Part shown: positions 8,927 to 16,883 of the stretch, one piece after another
Numbering within the stretch: position 1 is the stretch's first letter
Layout of the letters: every line of letters starts with the position of its first letter
Assembly: GCA_002440825.1 (NCBI GenBank)
Contig: DJVH01000104.1
Location: forward strand, 3,678-67,677
From: Bacteriovoracaceae bacterium UBA6261
GTDB lineage: Bacteria > Bdellovibrionota > Bacteriovoracia > Bacteriovoracales > Bacteriovoracaceae
Length of the DNA stretch: 64,000 nt
Direction: 5' to 3'
The notes under the pieces: generated by a model
Told to the model about the DNA's origin: nothing
Seen by the model: only the letters and a program-made list of their open reading frames with translations
Database searches by the model: none
Program-made: the position numbers and the translations under genes

Positions 8927-9886
8927 ATGATCAGGATGATCAAAAAACTTTTACTGTTTTCACTCGCACTTTCCATTTACTCAACCAATGCGTTTTCCAT
9001 GGGCGCAAAAAAACCAACGGCAAGTTCCATCAAGCCTGTTGTCAGCTCGCTGGCCAAAACGATTGTGAATCAGGCGCTCTCCAATGTCCTTCCTCTTTAC
9101 GTCGGAAATGTTTCTCCCTTATTAAGCACTGTTCTTCCGGTGCTGACCAAAATCGCAGCAAACAGATTAGAGGCGAACCTTATAGGACGTGATGTCGTAA
9201 AAGATTTCGGAGGCCCTTATCTTGAACACATCAAGGATCTTGCCGAAAGATCGGAATGTGCCGAACACATCTGGAAAAATGGTTTAAAAGCTCCTGCAGG
9301 GTTTATTAAAGGAATGGCCTTAAGCTATGCCCGCAGTTCATGTCGATTGATTAAAAACGATTCTACACCGTCTGCGCTGGTCAATATTCTCGCCACTGCT
9401 GTCAGCAAAAAAAACATTCTTGATGGACTATTTAAATACAAAACTATTTTCGATGGACTAGGACTAAGTTTGAATCGCACAGGGATTCGCCCTCTGCAGG
9501 CCGTGTATCTTTTAAATATGGGAACTTTTGTTTCAGAAAATGGCGGAGCCTACTGTAAAGGAGATATGACAGGAACGAAGCTTTCTTCTACAGTACTTTC
9601 AAAACTGCTCTCAGAATATAAATCAGGAAGCGCGCTTCGTTGTTTTGCAGACGTTTTTGCAGAAGGGACAAACTGCAACCAAGGGACGAATGTGACAGCT
9701 TATTCAAAAGAATGTCCTGCCTTCGGAGCTGAGTACGCAGCGGCCATGCTGAGAGTACAAAGTATGGCGTATAAATCAGTCGCCGACCAATCTGCGGAAA
9801 TTGCCCCGGCCTGTGATGATCTGCTGAAAAACGTGCAGGACATGATCGAGCAGGACCCTGAAAATGCATGCGGGGATATTTTTTAA
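8927..9886 (+). CDS. Exported protein of unknown function, 319 aa
   Basis: I do not recognise the family. A signal peptide covers about residues 1-25 (hydrophobic LLLFSLALSIYSTNAFS). The mature protein is mostly predicted helical and contains about ten cysteines, which suggests disulfides in the periplasm or outside the cell. A GGAGGG ribosome binding site lies just before the ATG. The gene has its own probable sigma-54 promoter and is preceded by a terminator, so it is likely regulated separately from its upstream neighbour. The next gene also encodes an exported protein. Confidence 0.8.
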   Translation: MIRMIKKLLLFSLALSIYSTNAFSMGAKKPTASSIKPVVSSLAKTIVNQALSNVLPLYVGNVSPLLSTVLPVLTKIAANRLEANLIGRDVVKDFGGPYLEHIKDLAERSECAEHIWKNGLKAPAGFIKGMALSYARSSCRLIKNDSTPSALVNILATAVSKKNILDGLFKYKTIFDGLGLSLNRTGIRPLQAVYLLNMGTFVSENGGAYCKGDMTGTKLSSTVLSKLLSEYKSGSALRCFADVFAEGTNCNQGTNVTAYSKECPAFGAEYAAAMLRVQSMAYKSVADQSAEIAPACDDLLKNVQDMIEQDPENACGDIF

Positions 9887-9922
9887 GGCTGTAAAATTTA
9901 CACTTTTCTTTGAGTGAATGAA

Positions 9923-9955
9923 GGGACGCTTTATAGTGTCCCTGTTCTTTATTTT
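9923..9955 (+). terminator. Weak hairpin between two exported-protein genes
   Basis: GGGAC at 9923-9927 pairs with GTCCC at 9938-9942, closed by a further G-T and G-C pair, and is followed by the T-rich stretch TGTTCTTTATTTT. It may terminate the preceding gene in part or form a leader structure of the next. Confidence 0.4.
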
Positions 9956-9970
9956 ATCTCGAGGAAAAGT

Positions 9971-10918
9971 ATGAAAATGTCTTTAGTTTTAGCTTTCATG
10001 TTTTCGATTTCGGCCCAAGCACTTGAAACGGACCAATTTCTTGCTACCAAGATTGTTCTTAAAGATTCAGCTCCTGTCTTAAATGATTATTTTAATAAAC
10101 AGATCGACGATGCCGTTGAAGAGGCCAATCTCAATTCAATTAAAAAGTGTTCAGATGTAGCGGGCATGGTGATGGATAACCTGGTCGGTGCAAAATATTT
10201 CGGCATCAGCAAGATTTCCAAATTTGCTCGCACTAATCCTGAAATTGAAAAATATCCTCCGATGAATGTCTCCGACAAGGCCTATTTTAAAATGACTTTC
10301 TATGAGAAAGCAGATGTTCTGATGAAGCTCGCTGATCTCGCGCGCACAATAAACCTGAACGGCATTTACATGGGAACGGATAAACTTGGTCACTTCTCAC
10401 TGATTGGAAGAAATTATTATCACAATTACCTGTCGTATAAAAAGAAAGGCCAGACAAAAGAAGAGGCGATGAAGAACGCCATTTTAAAAGGCTTCGCTAC
10501 TGAAAGAGGGATTCTCGGTTACGCGATCGGCGGCGTTCTTTCTTTCGGTGATCTTGAATCAAACTATGAAGGGATGAGATTTGCTGTCGAAGTCTGCGAA
10601 GGCGACAATCCTTATGTGGTCATGAAAAACAATAAATTTGTAAAAGTGCGCGACTTCGATACCAAAGAGTATTTCAATGCAAGACAAGATGAATCAGTGA
10701 ACTTCAGTTTCTGGAGACCTGGACTCTATAAGAGAATCCAGCCCAAACTACAAAAAGAATATTGCGAGACAATTACTGATCCAATGTACAGAGAGCGCAT
10801 TTCCAAATATCCTCCCATCGTCGAAAACATGAACGACAAGCTGATTAAAGAAGTCATCATGACTGAAAAACGTTTCAGCCGCCACCTTGAAGATGTTAAG
10901 TCTTTTTGTAACGAATGA
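9971..10918 (+). CDS. Exported protein with G-x-DKL-x-H and GDL-x-x-N-x-x-GMRF motifs (paralogue of 43463-44416)
   Basis: Unknown function. The ATG at 9971 is preferred over an earlier in-frame ATG at 9914, because a GAGGAAAAG ribosome binding site directly precedes it and it opens a clean signal peptide ending near AQA. The core (about residues 135-240 of the mature protein) carries GTDKLGHF, then SFGDLESNYEGMRF, then a DESVNFSFW segment. The same three blocks occur in the same order in the protein at 43463-44416, so the two are paralogues. GDL-x-x-N and DKL-x-H look like a possible active or metal site, which is inference only. The stop codon overlaps the start of the following HExxH gene (ATGA), so the two are translationally coupled. 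Confidence 0.82.
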   Translation: MKMSLVLAFMFSISAQALETDQFLATKIVLKDSAPVLNDYFNKQIDDAVEEANLNSIKKCSDVAGMVMDNLVGAKYFGISKISKFARTNPEIEKYPPMNVSDKAYFKMTFYEKADVLMKLADLARTINLNGIYMGTDKLGHFSLIGRNYYHNYLSYKKKGQTKEEAMKNAILKGFATERGILGYAIGGVLSFGDLESNYEGMRFAVEVCEGDNPYVVMKNNKFVKVRDFDTKEYFNARQDESVNFSFWRPGLYKRIQPKLQKEYCETITDPMYRERISKYPPIVENMNDKLIKEVIMTEKRFSRHLEDVKSFCNE

Positions 10919-11202
10919 TTCTCATTAAAAATTCCCGCGTGGCCCGCTTATTGTCGGTCCACGCGATCGTGCTTTATCCCTTTATTTTTTTTGCCGATAA
11001 AAATCCTGACCAGGTCCTGCTCAATCACGAACTTATTCATGTGGACCAGATCAAACGCCACGGTGTTTTGAAATTTTATTATCTTTACCTGAAAGAATAT
11101 TTTTTATTACGTCTCAAAGGAAAAAAGCACTACGAAGCCTATAAGGGCATCAGCTTTGAAGAAGAAGCTTACCGAAAACAAAATGGAACCAGGAATGTTT
11201 AG
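10915..11202 (+). CDS. Small HExxH-motif protein, 95 aa
   Basis: A 95-residue protein with HELIH (about residues 38-42) and a downstream conserved-looking acidic stretch SFEEEAY (about 79-85). HExxH followed by a later glutamate is the arrangement of small zinc-dependent gluzincin-like domains; similar short proteins are known in Bacteroidetes without an assigned role. A hydrophobic segment (VHAIVLYPFIFFA) lies just before the motif, and a second near FYYLYLKEYFLL, so it may sit at the membrane. It is coupled by a 4-nt ATGA overlap to the exported protein gene upstream and overlaps the convergent LysR gene by 4 nt. Activity is not demonstrated. Confidence 0.72.
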   Translation: MILIKNSRVARLLSVHAIVLYPFIFFADKNPDQVLLNHELIHVDQIKRHGVLKFYYLYLKEYFLLRLKGKKHYEAYKGISFEEEAYRKQNGTRNV

Positions 11203-12005
11203 CGTTTGGTCTTAACGATATCGACCAGCGCCTGAATTCTTTCCGGCATTTTCTTGTAATTCAATGTTGAAAGATAAATTTGAGAAGAAGGGAGTCCCGG
11301 CATGTCGTGGACCTTCAGCTGATCTTCTTTTTTGATCAAATGATCTGGAACGATAGCGATGCCCAGATCGTTCTTCACCAATGAAATAATGGAATCAAAA
11401 GAATCGACCATGATAATCGAATCACTTTTATTTTTTGAAACTTTAAAAAGATTGTCGTTATTGGAAAAAACAATCCAACGCTCATCTTGAAGCTTTTTCT
11501 TGTTCACATCATGCTTACCAATGAGAACCAGTTTTTCTTCAAATAACTTCAAAGATGTCACAAGATCAGACTGAATATTTTCAGTGCCAAAAATAATATC
11601 GTATTTTCCTTCTTCAATTCCGGAACGTAGTTCAGGAATGTCAGCGACGTGAACACTGACGTCGCGTTTCTGATTTTTCAAATACTCAGTAAGCAGAGGA
11701 GTAAACCAGGTTTTTAATAAACCCTCGAGGATACCTACCGATAGAGGAAGGCGGTCTTCGCGTTCAAAAATCTGCATGGAGGTTTTTTCAAAAGAAAGCG
11801 AGGCTTGATAAAGCTCTTTTCCTTTTTCAGAAAGAATCACTTTTTTGCTCGATCTGATAATAAGCTCTTCTTGTAATGAATCCTCAAGAAGTTTGATCTG
11901 TCGGCTGACTGCCGATTGAGCGATATTCAGTTCTTCAGCGGCCTTTGAGAAACTTGCGTACTTAGCTGTGAGCATGAACGCTTTCAGGTAGCGAAAATCT
12001 ACCAT
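11199..12005 (-). CDS. LysR-family transcriptional regulator
   Basis: A 268-residue regulator, slightly short for the family. The N-terminal winged helix-turn-helix (about 1-60) reads LKAFMLTAKYASFSKAAEELNIAQSAVSRQIKLLEDSL, a textbook LysR pattern. The rest is a periplasmic-binding-protein-like effector domain. Its ATG overlaps the stop codon of the upstream A-type carrier-like gene by one base (TAATG), so both proteins are made from one message. Targets and effector are unknown. There is no divergently transcribed neighbour of the usual LysR type. Confidence 0.92.
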   Translation of the reverse strand: MVDFRYLKAFMLTAKYASFSKAAEELNIAQSAVSRQIKLLEDSLQEELIIRSSKKVILSEKGKELYQASLSFEKTSMQIFEREDRLPLSVGILEGLLKTWFTPLLTEYLKNQKRDVSVHVADIPELRSGIEEGKYDIIFGTENIQSDLVTSLKLFEEKLVLIGKHDVNKKKLQDERWIVFSNNDNLFKVSKNKSDSIIMVDSFDSIISLVKNDLGIAIVPDHLIKKEDQLKVHDMPGLPSSQIYLSTLNYKKMPERIQALVDIVKTKR

Positions 12006-12442
12006 TAGTGAACCCCTGCAGGCAGTGCAGAAGCGTGAACCGGTGGAGTTTTCTCCGGAGCTTGTCTCCAGAATTTTCCTTTGAATTCACCTTGAGCGTG
12101 ATTGACGATAACGAATCCTTCAGCGTCTTGCTCAAAATCCTGAATGAAGTCGACTGAAGCTTCCTGAAGATAAAAAGCGGCAAACGGATCGATCACCACG
12201 TAGATTTCGTCTTCAGTATTGGCGATGCGGATCTGAAAATCATCATCGTTCAAATCAGTAAACCCTGCAGCGTATGTAAATCCTTCGCAGCCTTTGCCGG
12301 AAACGACTATGCGAAAATATTTTCCAGCGAGAGTGAAGTCATTATCAATGATCAATTTCAGTTGATTCAGAGCTCTCTCGGTGAACATGATTACAGGTGG
12401 AGTAACCATGTCTTTATTGACTTTATTTTGTTTAAATCCCAT
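12005..12442 (-). CDS. HesB/IscA-like protein lacking the C-terminal Cys-x-Cys
   Basis: A 145-residue member of the A-type Fe-S carrier fold. The first cysteine motif is kept (SGKGCEGFTYAAGF, Cys52), and the flanking pattern matches ErpA/IscA. The C-terminal Cys-Gly-Cys that completes the cluster site in this family is replaced by Lys-Gly-Lys (121-123) in the segment EFKGKFW. So the protein probably does not carry a classical [2Fe-2S]/[4Fe-4S] cluster alone, and may be a sensor or partner. It is the first gene of a two-gene unit with the LysR regulator, which suggests a regulatory pairing. The start at 12442 has only a weak GGGA site; Met12 is an alternative. Confidence 0.75.
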   Translation of the reverse strand: MGFKQNKVNKDMVTPPVIMFTERALNQLKLIIDNDFTLAGKYFRIVVSGKGCEGFTYAAGFTDLNDDDFQIRIANTEDEIYVVIDPFAAFYLQEASVDFIQDFEQDAEGFVIVNHAQGEFKGKFWRQAPEKTPPVHASALPAGVH

Positions 12443-12542
12443 GTGAAAATCCCATGCGAAATGTGTGTGATAGTGCTAATGTTAGTGTTGTCTCTAACTA
12501 TCCAACCAAAAAAGAATTTACAAGTCAAAAAAGGAATTTTTT

Positions 12543-14267
12543 ATGCAACTTCGCTATAAATTAATCATTGATAATCCTTCGACGCACCAAGTTCGCGTTG
12601 AAATTCAGGGAAAAAAACAATCTGGTGAAAAATTTCTGGACTTTTTTCTTCCAAGATGGAGTCCAGGTTCTTATTTAATCCGAGAATACTCACGTCATAT
12701 TTCTAGTCCTGTCGCACAAACTAAAAATGGCGAGCGTCTATATTTTGAACAATCGGATGTCTCGACTTTCAGAATGGATTGGGACAAGAGTGAACTAAAG
12801 CAAAATTCAGACGAATTCACTGTGACCTATAATGTGTATTGCCACGAGCTCACGGTAAGAACGAGCCACGTGGATGCAGGACATGCCTTTCTTCATCTTC
12901 CTACGCTTTTAATGGGCCTGTTGGGAAAAAGTATCAATGAGCCGACGCTTGAACTGGTTTTCCCGCCAAGCTGGTCAAAAGTGACAACTGGACTTAAAGA
13001 TATTTCGGTTAAGCGCGAAGTCTTTCTCTATTCGGCACTCAACTATGATGACCTGATTGATTCGCCTGTAGAGATCGGTTGTCAGGAAACGGATGGATTT
13101 ATGGCCGCCGGTGCCGAACACCATCTGGCCTTTTACGGCGAGCTTCTTCCGCACAAAGAAAATATCAAGTCAGATACCAAAAAAATCGTTGAGCATATCG
13201 CTGGATTCTTTGGGGGAGTGCCTTATACGAAGTATGCTTTTATCACCCATTTTTCTCCAGGCCTTTACGGCGGCCTTGAGCACAGCAATTCAACAGCGCT
13301 GCAATTTTGTCCGACTCAGATAACGAACAGAAAAGGTTATATTAATTATCTCGCGCTGGTTTCGCATGAATACTTTCATACCTGGAACGTAAAGCGCATT
13401 CGCCCTTTGGAATTAGGGCCCTTCAATTATCTCAAAGAAGCCACGACAAAATTATTGTGGCTCTCAGAAGGTCTGACTTCACTGATGGATGAGCTTTTCA
13501 TCTATAGAGCGGGATTGATTTCTCTGGAAGAATACCTGGAAATGCAAAAAGACAATCTCAACCGTTATTATGCCATTCCTGGAAGAAAATTTCATTCACT
13601 CGATGATTCATCTTTTAATGCGTGGATTAAACTCTATCGTCCTGATGAAAACTCGAACAATTCCAGCATCAGTTATTATTTAAAAGGTGGTATTGCCTTC
13701 TGGGCCCTCAATATCATGCTGGCTGAAAAGAAAAAAAGCATCAACGATTTCCTGAAACTTCTTTGGAACGATTATCAGAAAAATCCGGAGCGCGGACTCA
13801 CTCCTGAAATGGTTCATGCGATGGTTCTTGAAGTTGGCGGACCAGAAATCGCTTCTAAGTTTGAACTGATGACTTCAACAACTGAGGATATCGATCTCGA
13901 ATCCATTGCGGCGATGGCCGGTCTTCGTTTTGACTGGGATAAAGCGGAAACTCCATGGCTTGGTTTTGATCCTGGGTTTGAAGGCGATAGAGTGGTCGTT
14001 AAGGCCATTACTCTCGATGGCCCGGCTTACAAGGCCGGTCTTAACGCCGGAGATGAAATCATTGCCATCAATGGAATGCGTGTTTTAAGAGATCGTTTTA
14101 ACGATCACGTCAAATTCATGCGCATCAATGAAACTTATCAGATCACCATTTCCCGGTTGAATGTTCTATCGAATATTTCAATCAATGTCGGAATGAAGCC
14201 GCAATCCCTTCGCGCGATTACGGCGGTTGACAAGCATTTGGCTGAAAGCGTTCTCAATCCAAAATAA
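12543..14267 (+). CDS. M61-family metallopeptidase with PDZ domain
   Basis: A 574-residue peptidase of the glycyl aminopeptidase (M61) family. The zinc site is visible as HEYFH (residues 275-279) with the third ligand in WLSEG (Glu309), and the family hallmark TWNVKRIRP follows the motif. The N-terminal half is the usual beta-sandwich region. A C-terminal PDZ domain (about 485-550: GPAYKAGLNAGDEIIAINGMRV) is standard for the family. No signal peptide is seen, so it is probably cytoplasmic. A GGA ribosome binding site precedes the ATG. It stands alone between divergent and convergent neighbours. Confidence 0.93.
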   Translation: MQLRYKLIIDNPSTHQVRVEIQGKKQSGEKFLDFFLPRWSPGSYLIREYSRHISSPVAQTKNGERLYFEQSDVSTFRMDWDKSELKQNSDEFTVTYNVYCHELTVRTSHVDAGHAFLHLPTLLMGLLGKSINEPTLELVFPPSWSKVTTGLKDISVKREVFLYSALNYDDLIDSPVEIGCQETDGFMAAGAEHHLAFYGELLPHKENIKSDTKKIVEHIAGFFGGVPYTKYAFITHFSPGLYGGLEHSNSTALQFCPTQITNRKGYINYLALVSHEYFHTWNVKRIRPLELGPFNYLKEATTKLLWLSEGLTSLMDELFIYRAGLISLEEYLEMQKDNLNRYYAIPGRKFHSLDDSSFNAWIKLYRPDENSNNSSISYYLKGGIAFWALNIMLAEKKKSINDFLKLLWNDYQKNPERGLTPEMVHAMVLEVGGPEIASKFELMTSTTEDIDLESIAAMAGLRFDWDKAETPWLGFDPGFEGDRVVVKAITLDGPAYKAGLNAGDEIIAINGMRVLRDRFNDHVKFMRINETYQITISRLNVLSNISINVGMKPQSLRAITAVDKHLAESVLNPK

Positions 14268-14291
14268 AATGAGTTTTATGAAGTTAATTTA

Positions 14292-14319
14292 GTTCCAGGA
14301 GACAAAAGTCTCCTGGAAC
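14292..14319. repeat. Palindromic repeat, GTTCCAGGAGAC type (copy 1)
   Basis: Perfect 12-bp arms, GTTCCAGGAGAC (14292-14303) and GTCTCCTGGAAC (14308-14319), with an AAAA loop. It is followed by a 10-bp tandem duplication GGAACCTAAG at 14315-14334. It lies between the convergent M61 and cytochrome c' genes, 10 nt from the stop codon of the latter. Related palindromes occur at 14867 and 49292. Confidence 0.8.
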
Positions 14320-14329
14320 CTAAGGGAAC

Positions 14330-14782
14330 CTAAGGCAAGCGATAAGCTGCGTGACAAGAAATACATTTGTTTGTGATTTGTCCGAGACGTTTTATGGCAT
14401 CTGCTGAAGACATGTTTTGGTTTAAATCACCGGAGAGTTTGTCAAAATCGTCATGCATGCTCATCCCAAGCTTTTTAAATTCCAGTGGCAATTTCGTCAT
14501 GATGACTGGATTGATGTCGACCGCAATTTTTCCTCCGGCGCCGCTTGCCGCAATGGATGCTTCTTTAAAATTATTCTCACCGAGGGCCGTAAGGGTTCCG
14601 TTCAGCGCTTTTAAAACCGTACGCATTTCTTTTAAGACTTCATCTTTTTCCGCAGGAGAGAGCTGAACAGCAAGTCTGTTATCTGTGCTTTTGGCCGTAT
14701 TTCCCTGAATGAAAGATTTTGCAAAGAATCCTAATGTGATTAACCAGAGGACGAGTGAAGCAAAAAACAATTTTTTATACAT
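14330..14782 (-). CDS. Cytochrome c'-like monoheme protein
   Basis: A 150-residue exported or membrane-anchored c-type cytochrome. An N-terminal hydrophobic segment (about 5-27) is a signal or anchor. The single heme motif CISCH lies very near the C-terminus (about 140-144), the arrangement of the four-helix cytochrome c' family. A ribosome binding site AAGGAG precedes the ATG. In this family, heme proteins bind NO or transfer electrons; the ligand here cannot be told. The gene lies between two GTTCCAGG palindromic repeats, one after its stop codon and one upstream of its promoter region. Confidence 0.82.
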   Translation of the reverse strand: MYKKLFFASLVLWLITLGFFAKSFIQGNTAKSTDNRLAVQLSPAEKDEVLKEMRTVLKALNGTLTALGENNFKEASIAASGAGGKIAVDINPVIMTKLPLEFKKLGMSMHDDFDKLSGDLNQNMSSADAIKRLGQITNKCISCHAAYRLP

Positions 14783-14866
14783 AAGCTTTCTCCTTATTTT
14801 TTATATTATACATATGTGCAATAAGAGAAAGAATTTAATTGTGTCTTTAGAAAGGAAATCATGATG

Positions 14867-14902
14867 AAAGGTTCCAGGAACCCGCAGTCTCCTGGAACCT
14901 TT
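14867..14902. repeat. Palindromic repeat, GGTTCCAGGA type (copy 2)
   Basis: Arms AAAGGTTCCAGGA (14867-14879) and TCCTGGAACCTTT (14890-14902) are perfectly complementary over 13 bp with a 10-nt loop. It sits 13 nt after the stop codon of the 14916-15323 gene. The core GTTCCAGGA is identical to copy 1, while the loops differ. Confidence 0.8.
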
Positions 14903-14915
14903 CGAACTTATTCGG

Positions 14916-15323
14916 TTAGAGTTGTTGGTCACATTTCATTTTGTACATTTCAGAAAGACGATTGAGAATATCGAGTCTGTAGACCTGAGCGTACTTCACA
15001 CCGTTGTTTGCGCGAAGAACGTGAACGCGAAGCTGGCCTTCACCGGCGCGAAGCTCATCACATTTCCACAGCATTTCTTCACCTGTTTTTGGTGAAGTCA
15101 TACCTGTTGTCTCAATACATTTTAAAGAAGTGCTATGTGGGCCTTCGGCAAATGTTGAAAGAATGTTTCCTGGTTTCAGCACTTCTTGAATTGAGAAATA
15201 AGATTCTTTTGTTTTGCACACTTCGATCTGTTTATAAAAAATGACTCCACCAGAAACAGAAGGGCCGGCAAAAGCTGAAGAGGCCATTAAAGTCAGGGCA
15301 AGAGCTGCGATACCAAATTTCAT
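14916..15323 (-). CDS. Small exported protein of unknown function
   Basis: About 135 residues with a clear signal peptide (MKFGIAALALTLMASSAFA). Four cysteines in the mature part (in IEVCKTK, LKCIET, WKCDEL and MKCDQQ) could form two disulfides. I chose the ATG at 15323 over 15335, because a GGAG ribosome binding site falls just before it. No family is recognised. A palindromic repeat follows its stop codon. Confidence 0.75.
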   Translation of the reverse strand: MKFGIAALALTLMASSAFAGPSVSGGVIFYKQIEVCKTKESYFSIQEVLKPGNILSTFAEGPHSTSLKCIETTGMTSPKTGEEMLWKCDELRAGEGQLRVHVLRANNGVKYAQVYRLDILNRLSEMYKMKCDQQL

Positions 15324-15420
15324 ATTTTTCTCCATTTTATGGACAGTTTTTAAGTTGCCCCCTTATACCCAATATCCTTGCCGGATGATATATATTTAAT
15401 ATATAACAATGCACAAGTTT

Positions 15421-15437
15421 GTTTATAAATTATAAAC
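15421..15437. promoter_or_regulatory. Perfect 17-bp palindrome upstream of the TIGR02147-type gene
   Basis: GTTTATAAATTATAAAC is perfectly palindromic around a central A. It ends 3 bp before the AGGAAAGG ribosome binding site of the downstream helix-turn-helix protein gene, and 15 bp before the ATG. The placement fits an autoregulatory operator; this is inference. Confidence 0.5.
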
Positions 15438-15451
15438 ATCAGGAAAGGACC

Positions 15452-16282
15452 ATGAATCCGTTAAAGTTTGAAAATTACAAGGAATACCTGGCAAAGCTTC
15501 TGAAGGTAAGAAAGGAGCGGGGACTGCAATCTCAGATGGCCAAGGCCATGGGCTGTCAGGCCGCCTATCTTTCTCAGGTCCTGAAAGGGAAAGTGGATCT
15601 GACAGAAGATCACGCTGTGAGACTCGCAGTCTTTTTAAAACTCAATCCACTTGAAAGCGATTATTTTATTTTACTTGTACGCCTGGGCCGGGCAGCTACT
15701 CCTGAGCTACGAAAATATCTTGAAGAAAGAAGACTTGAGCTTTTAGAAAAAGAAGATGAACTGCAAAACAAAGTCAGAGCAAAAGGCGCACGGGATACAG
15801 AAGAATTTAGTGCAAAATATTTTTCGAGCTTTATTCCGCTCTTAATTCATATCTCCACTTCCTCCAGACATTATCAGAGTGTGGAAACGCTGTCGGAACG
15901 TTTCAACCTGGGCCCTGTGCAGGTCGAAGCGACATTGAAGTTTTTAGAAGAGTATCATCTGGTGACGAAAACGCTCGAGCGTGGAGCAAAAGGTGTAGAA
16001 ACAAAATGGAAATTCTCCGGCGAAAGCATTCACCTTCCCAAAAATTCTTCGATGAACGTGCCCTATCAAGTGAGTCTCAGAACGCTAGCGCTGAAATCCA
16101 TTCAGGAAAAAAAATACAAAGAAAATTTGCACTTTTCATCTGTGTTCACCATGGATAAAAAATCGTTCAAAGACATTCTTGAGATTTTAAACCGCGCCAT
16201 TGAAGATTCGCACAAAGTGATTCATCAATCCGGAACTGAGGAAGTGTATTCGATGGCGATTGATTATTTCAAAGTGGTGTAA
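15452..16282 (+). CDS. TIGR02147/DUF4423-type helix-turn-helix protein
   Basis: A 276-residue protein of the family that is expanded in Fibrobacter and Bdellovibrio-type bacteria. An N-terminal helix-turn-helix (about 10-70: LQSQMAKAMGCQAAYLSQVLKGKVDLTEDHA, read as two shorter parts) is followed by the FYF-like DUF4423 core with a second winged-helix element (SERFNLGPVQVEATLKFL). The ATG at 15452 is chosen because AGGAAAGG precedes it; an earlier in-frame ATG at 15419 lies within a palindrome. The role is presumably transcriptional regulation; targets are unknown. Its 3' end overlaps the convergent phosphopantetheinyl transferase gene by 19 nt. Confidence 0.88.
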   Translation: MNPLKFENYKEYLAKLLKVRKERGLQSQMAKAMGCQAAYLSQVLKGKVDLTEDHAVRLAVFLKLNPLESDYFILLVRLGRAATPELRKYLEERRLELLEKEDELQNKVRAKGARDTEEFSAKYFSSFIPLLIHISTSSRHYQSVETLSERFNLGPVQVEATLKFLEEYHLVTKTLERGAKGVETKWKFSGESIHLPKNSSMNVPYQVSLRTLALKSIQEKKYKENLHFSSVFTMDKKSFKDILEILNRAIEDSHKVIHQSGTEEVYSMAIDYFKVV

Positions 16283-16800
16283 GCGATCGCGATCCATAGT
16301 TTTTTATTATCGACAATTTTCAAATGAGTTTCCACGCGGCCGCGAATGAGCGGCCGTTCGTTTGTATAAAACTCGCCATCTTTAATAATGATTTTCGACA
16401 AAACCAAAACTCCGGGAAAGCCGCGCGGACTGAGGGCCTTGAAGGCCGCTTCTTTCATGGTCCATAATTCCAGCTTGTCTTTATAACTTGAGTCTTCCGG
16501 ATGACGATAGAAGCGCGCAGCCTCATCTTTTAAGTGACGGTCACTCCATTCAATATCTATCCCGAGTGAAGCGATTTCTGCCTTTTTAGCGAGAACCGCC
16601 GCGCCCGCTCCTTTAGTATGAGATAAAGAGAGAACATATTCCGGAAAATTTTTGAGATTTTGATAATTTACCAGCTCTAAATCTTGTTTAAGATCCGAAA
16701 TCAAAACCATTTCTTGTTTAAGAAGACTGGCAAGCGCCTCACGCGAATTGGTAAAGGCATCTTTATCTGAAGAAATTTGAACTTCGTGTGTTATTTTCAT
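16264..16800 (-). CDS. 4'-phosphopantetheinyl transferase
   Basis: A 178-residue enzyme that attaches phosphopantetheine to acyl, peptidyl or aryl carrier proteins. The family signatures are present: GIDIEWSDR with the metal-binding Asp and Glu, and WTMKEAAFKAL (the W-x-x-KEA-x-x-K motif). It is shorter than Sfp-type enzymes of about 225 residues and longer than AcpS, so it belongs with the Sfp/EntD-like or holo-ACP group with a compact N-terminus. No carrier-protein gene is nearby. It overlaps the convergent TIGR02147-type gene by 19 nt. Confidence 0.88.
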   Translation of the reverse strand: MKITHEVQISSDKDAFTNSREALASLLKQEMVLISDLKQDLELVNYQNLKNFPEYVLSLSHTKGAGAAVLAKKAEIASLGIDIEWSDRHLKDEAARFYRHPEDSSYKDKLELWTMKEAAFKALSPRGFPGVLVLSKIIIKDGEFYTNERPLIRGRVETHLKIVDNKKLWIAIAYTTLK

Positions 16801-16883
16801 GAGTCATTTCTGCAATGGTAGTTGAAGAGTCTAGAAAAGTTTGCCATAAAAGGGAACTCAAATTTTTTACTAAGGAATGCCAG

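Noticed and set aside
9914..9970. Upstream start for the exported protein at 9971
   Set aside because: The 19 extra residues would destroy the signal peptide, and the good ribosome binding site is before 9971.
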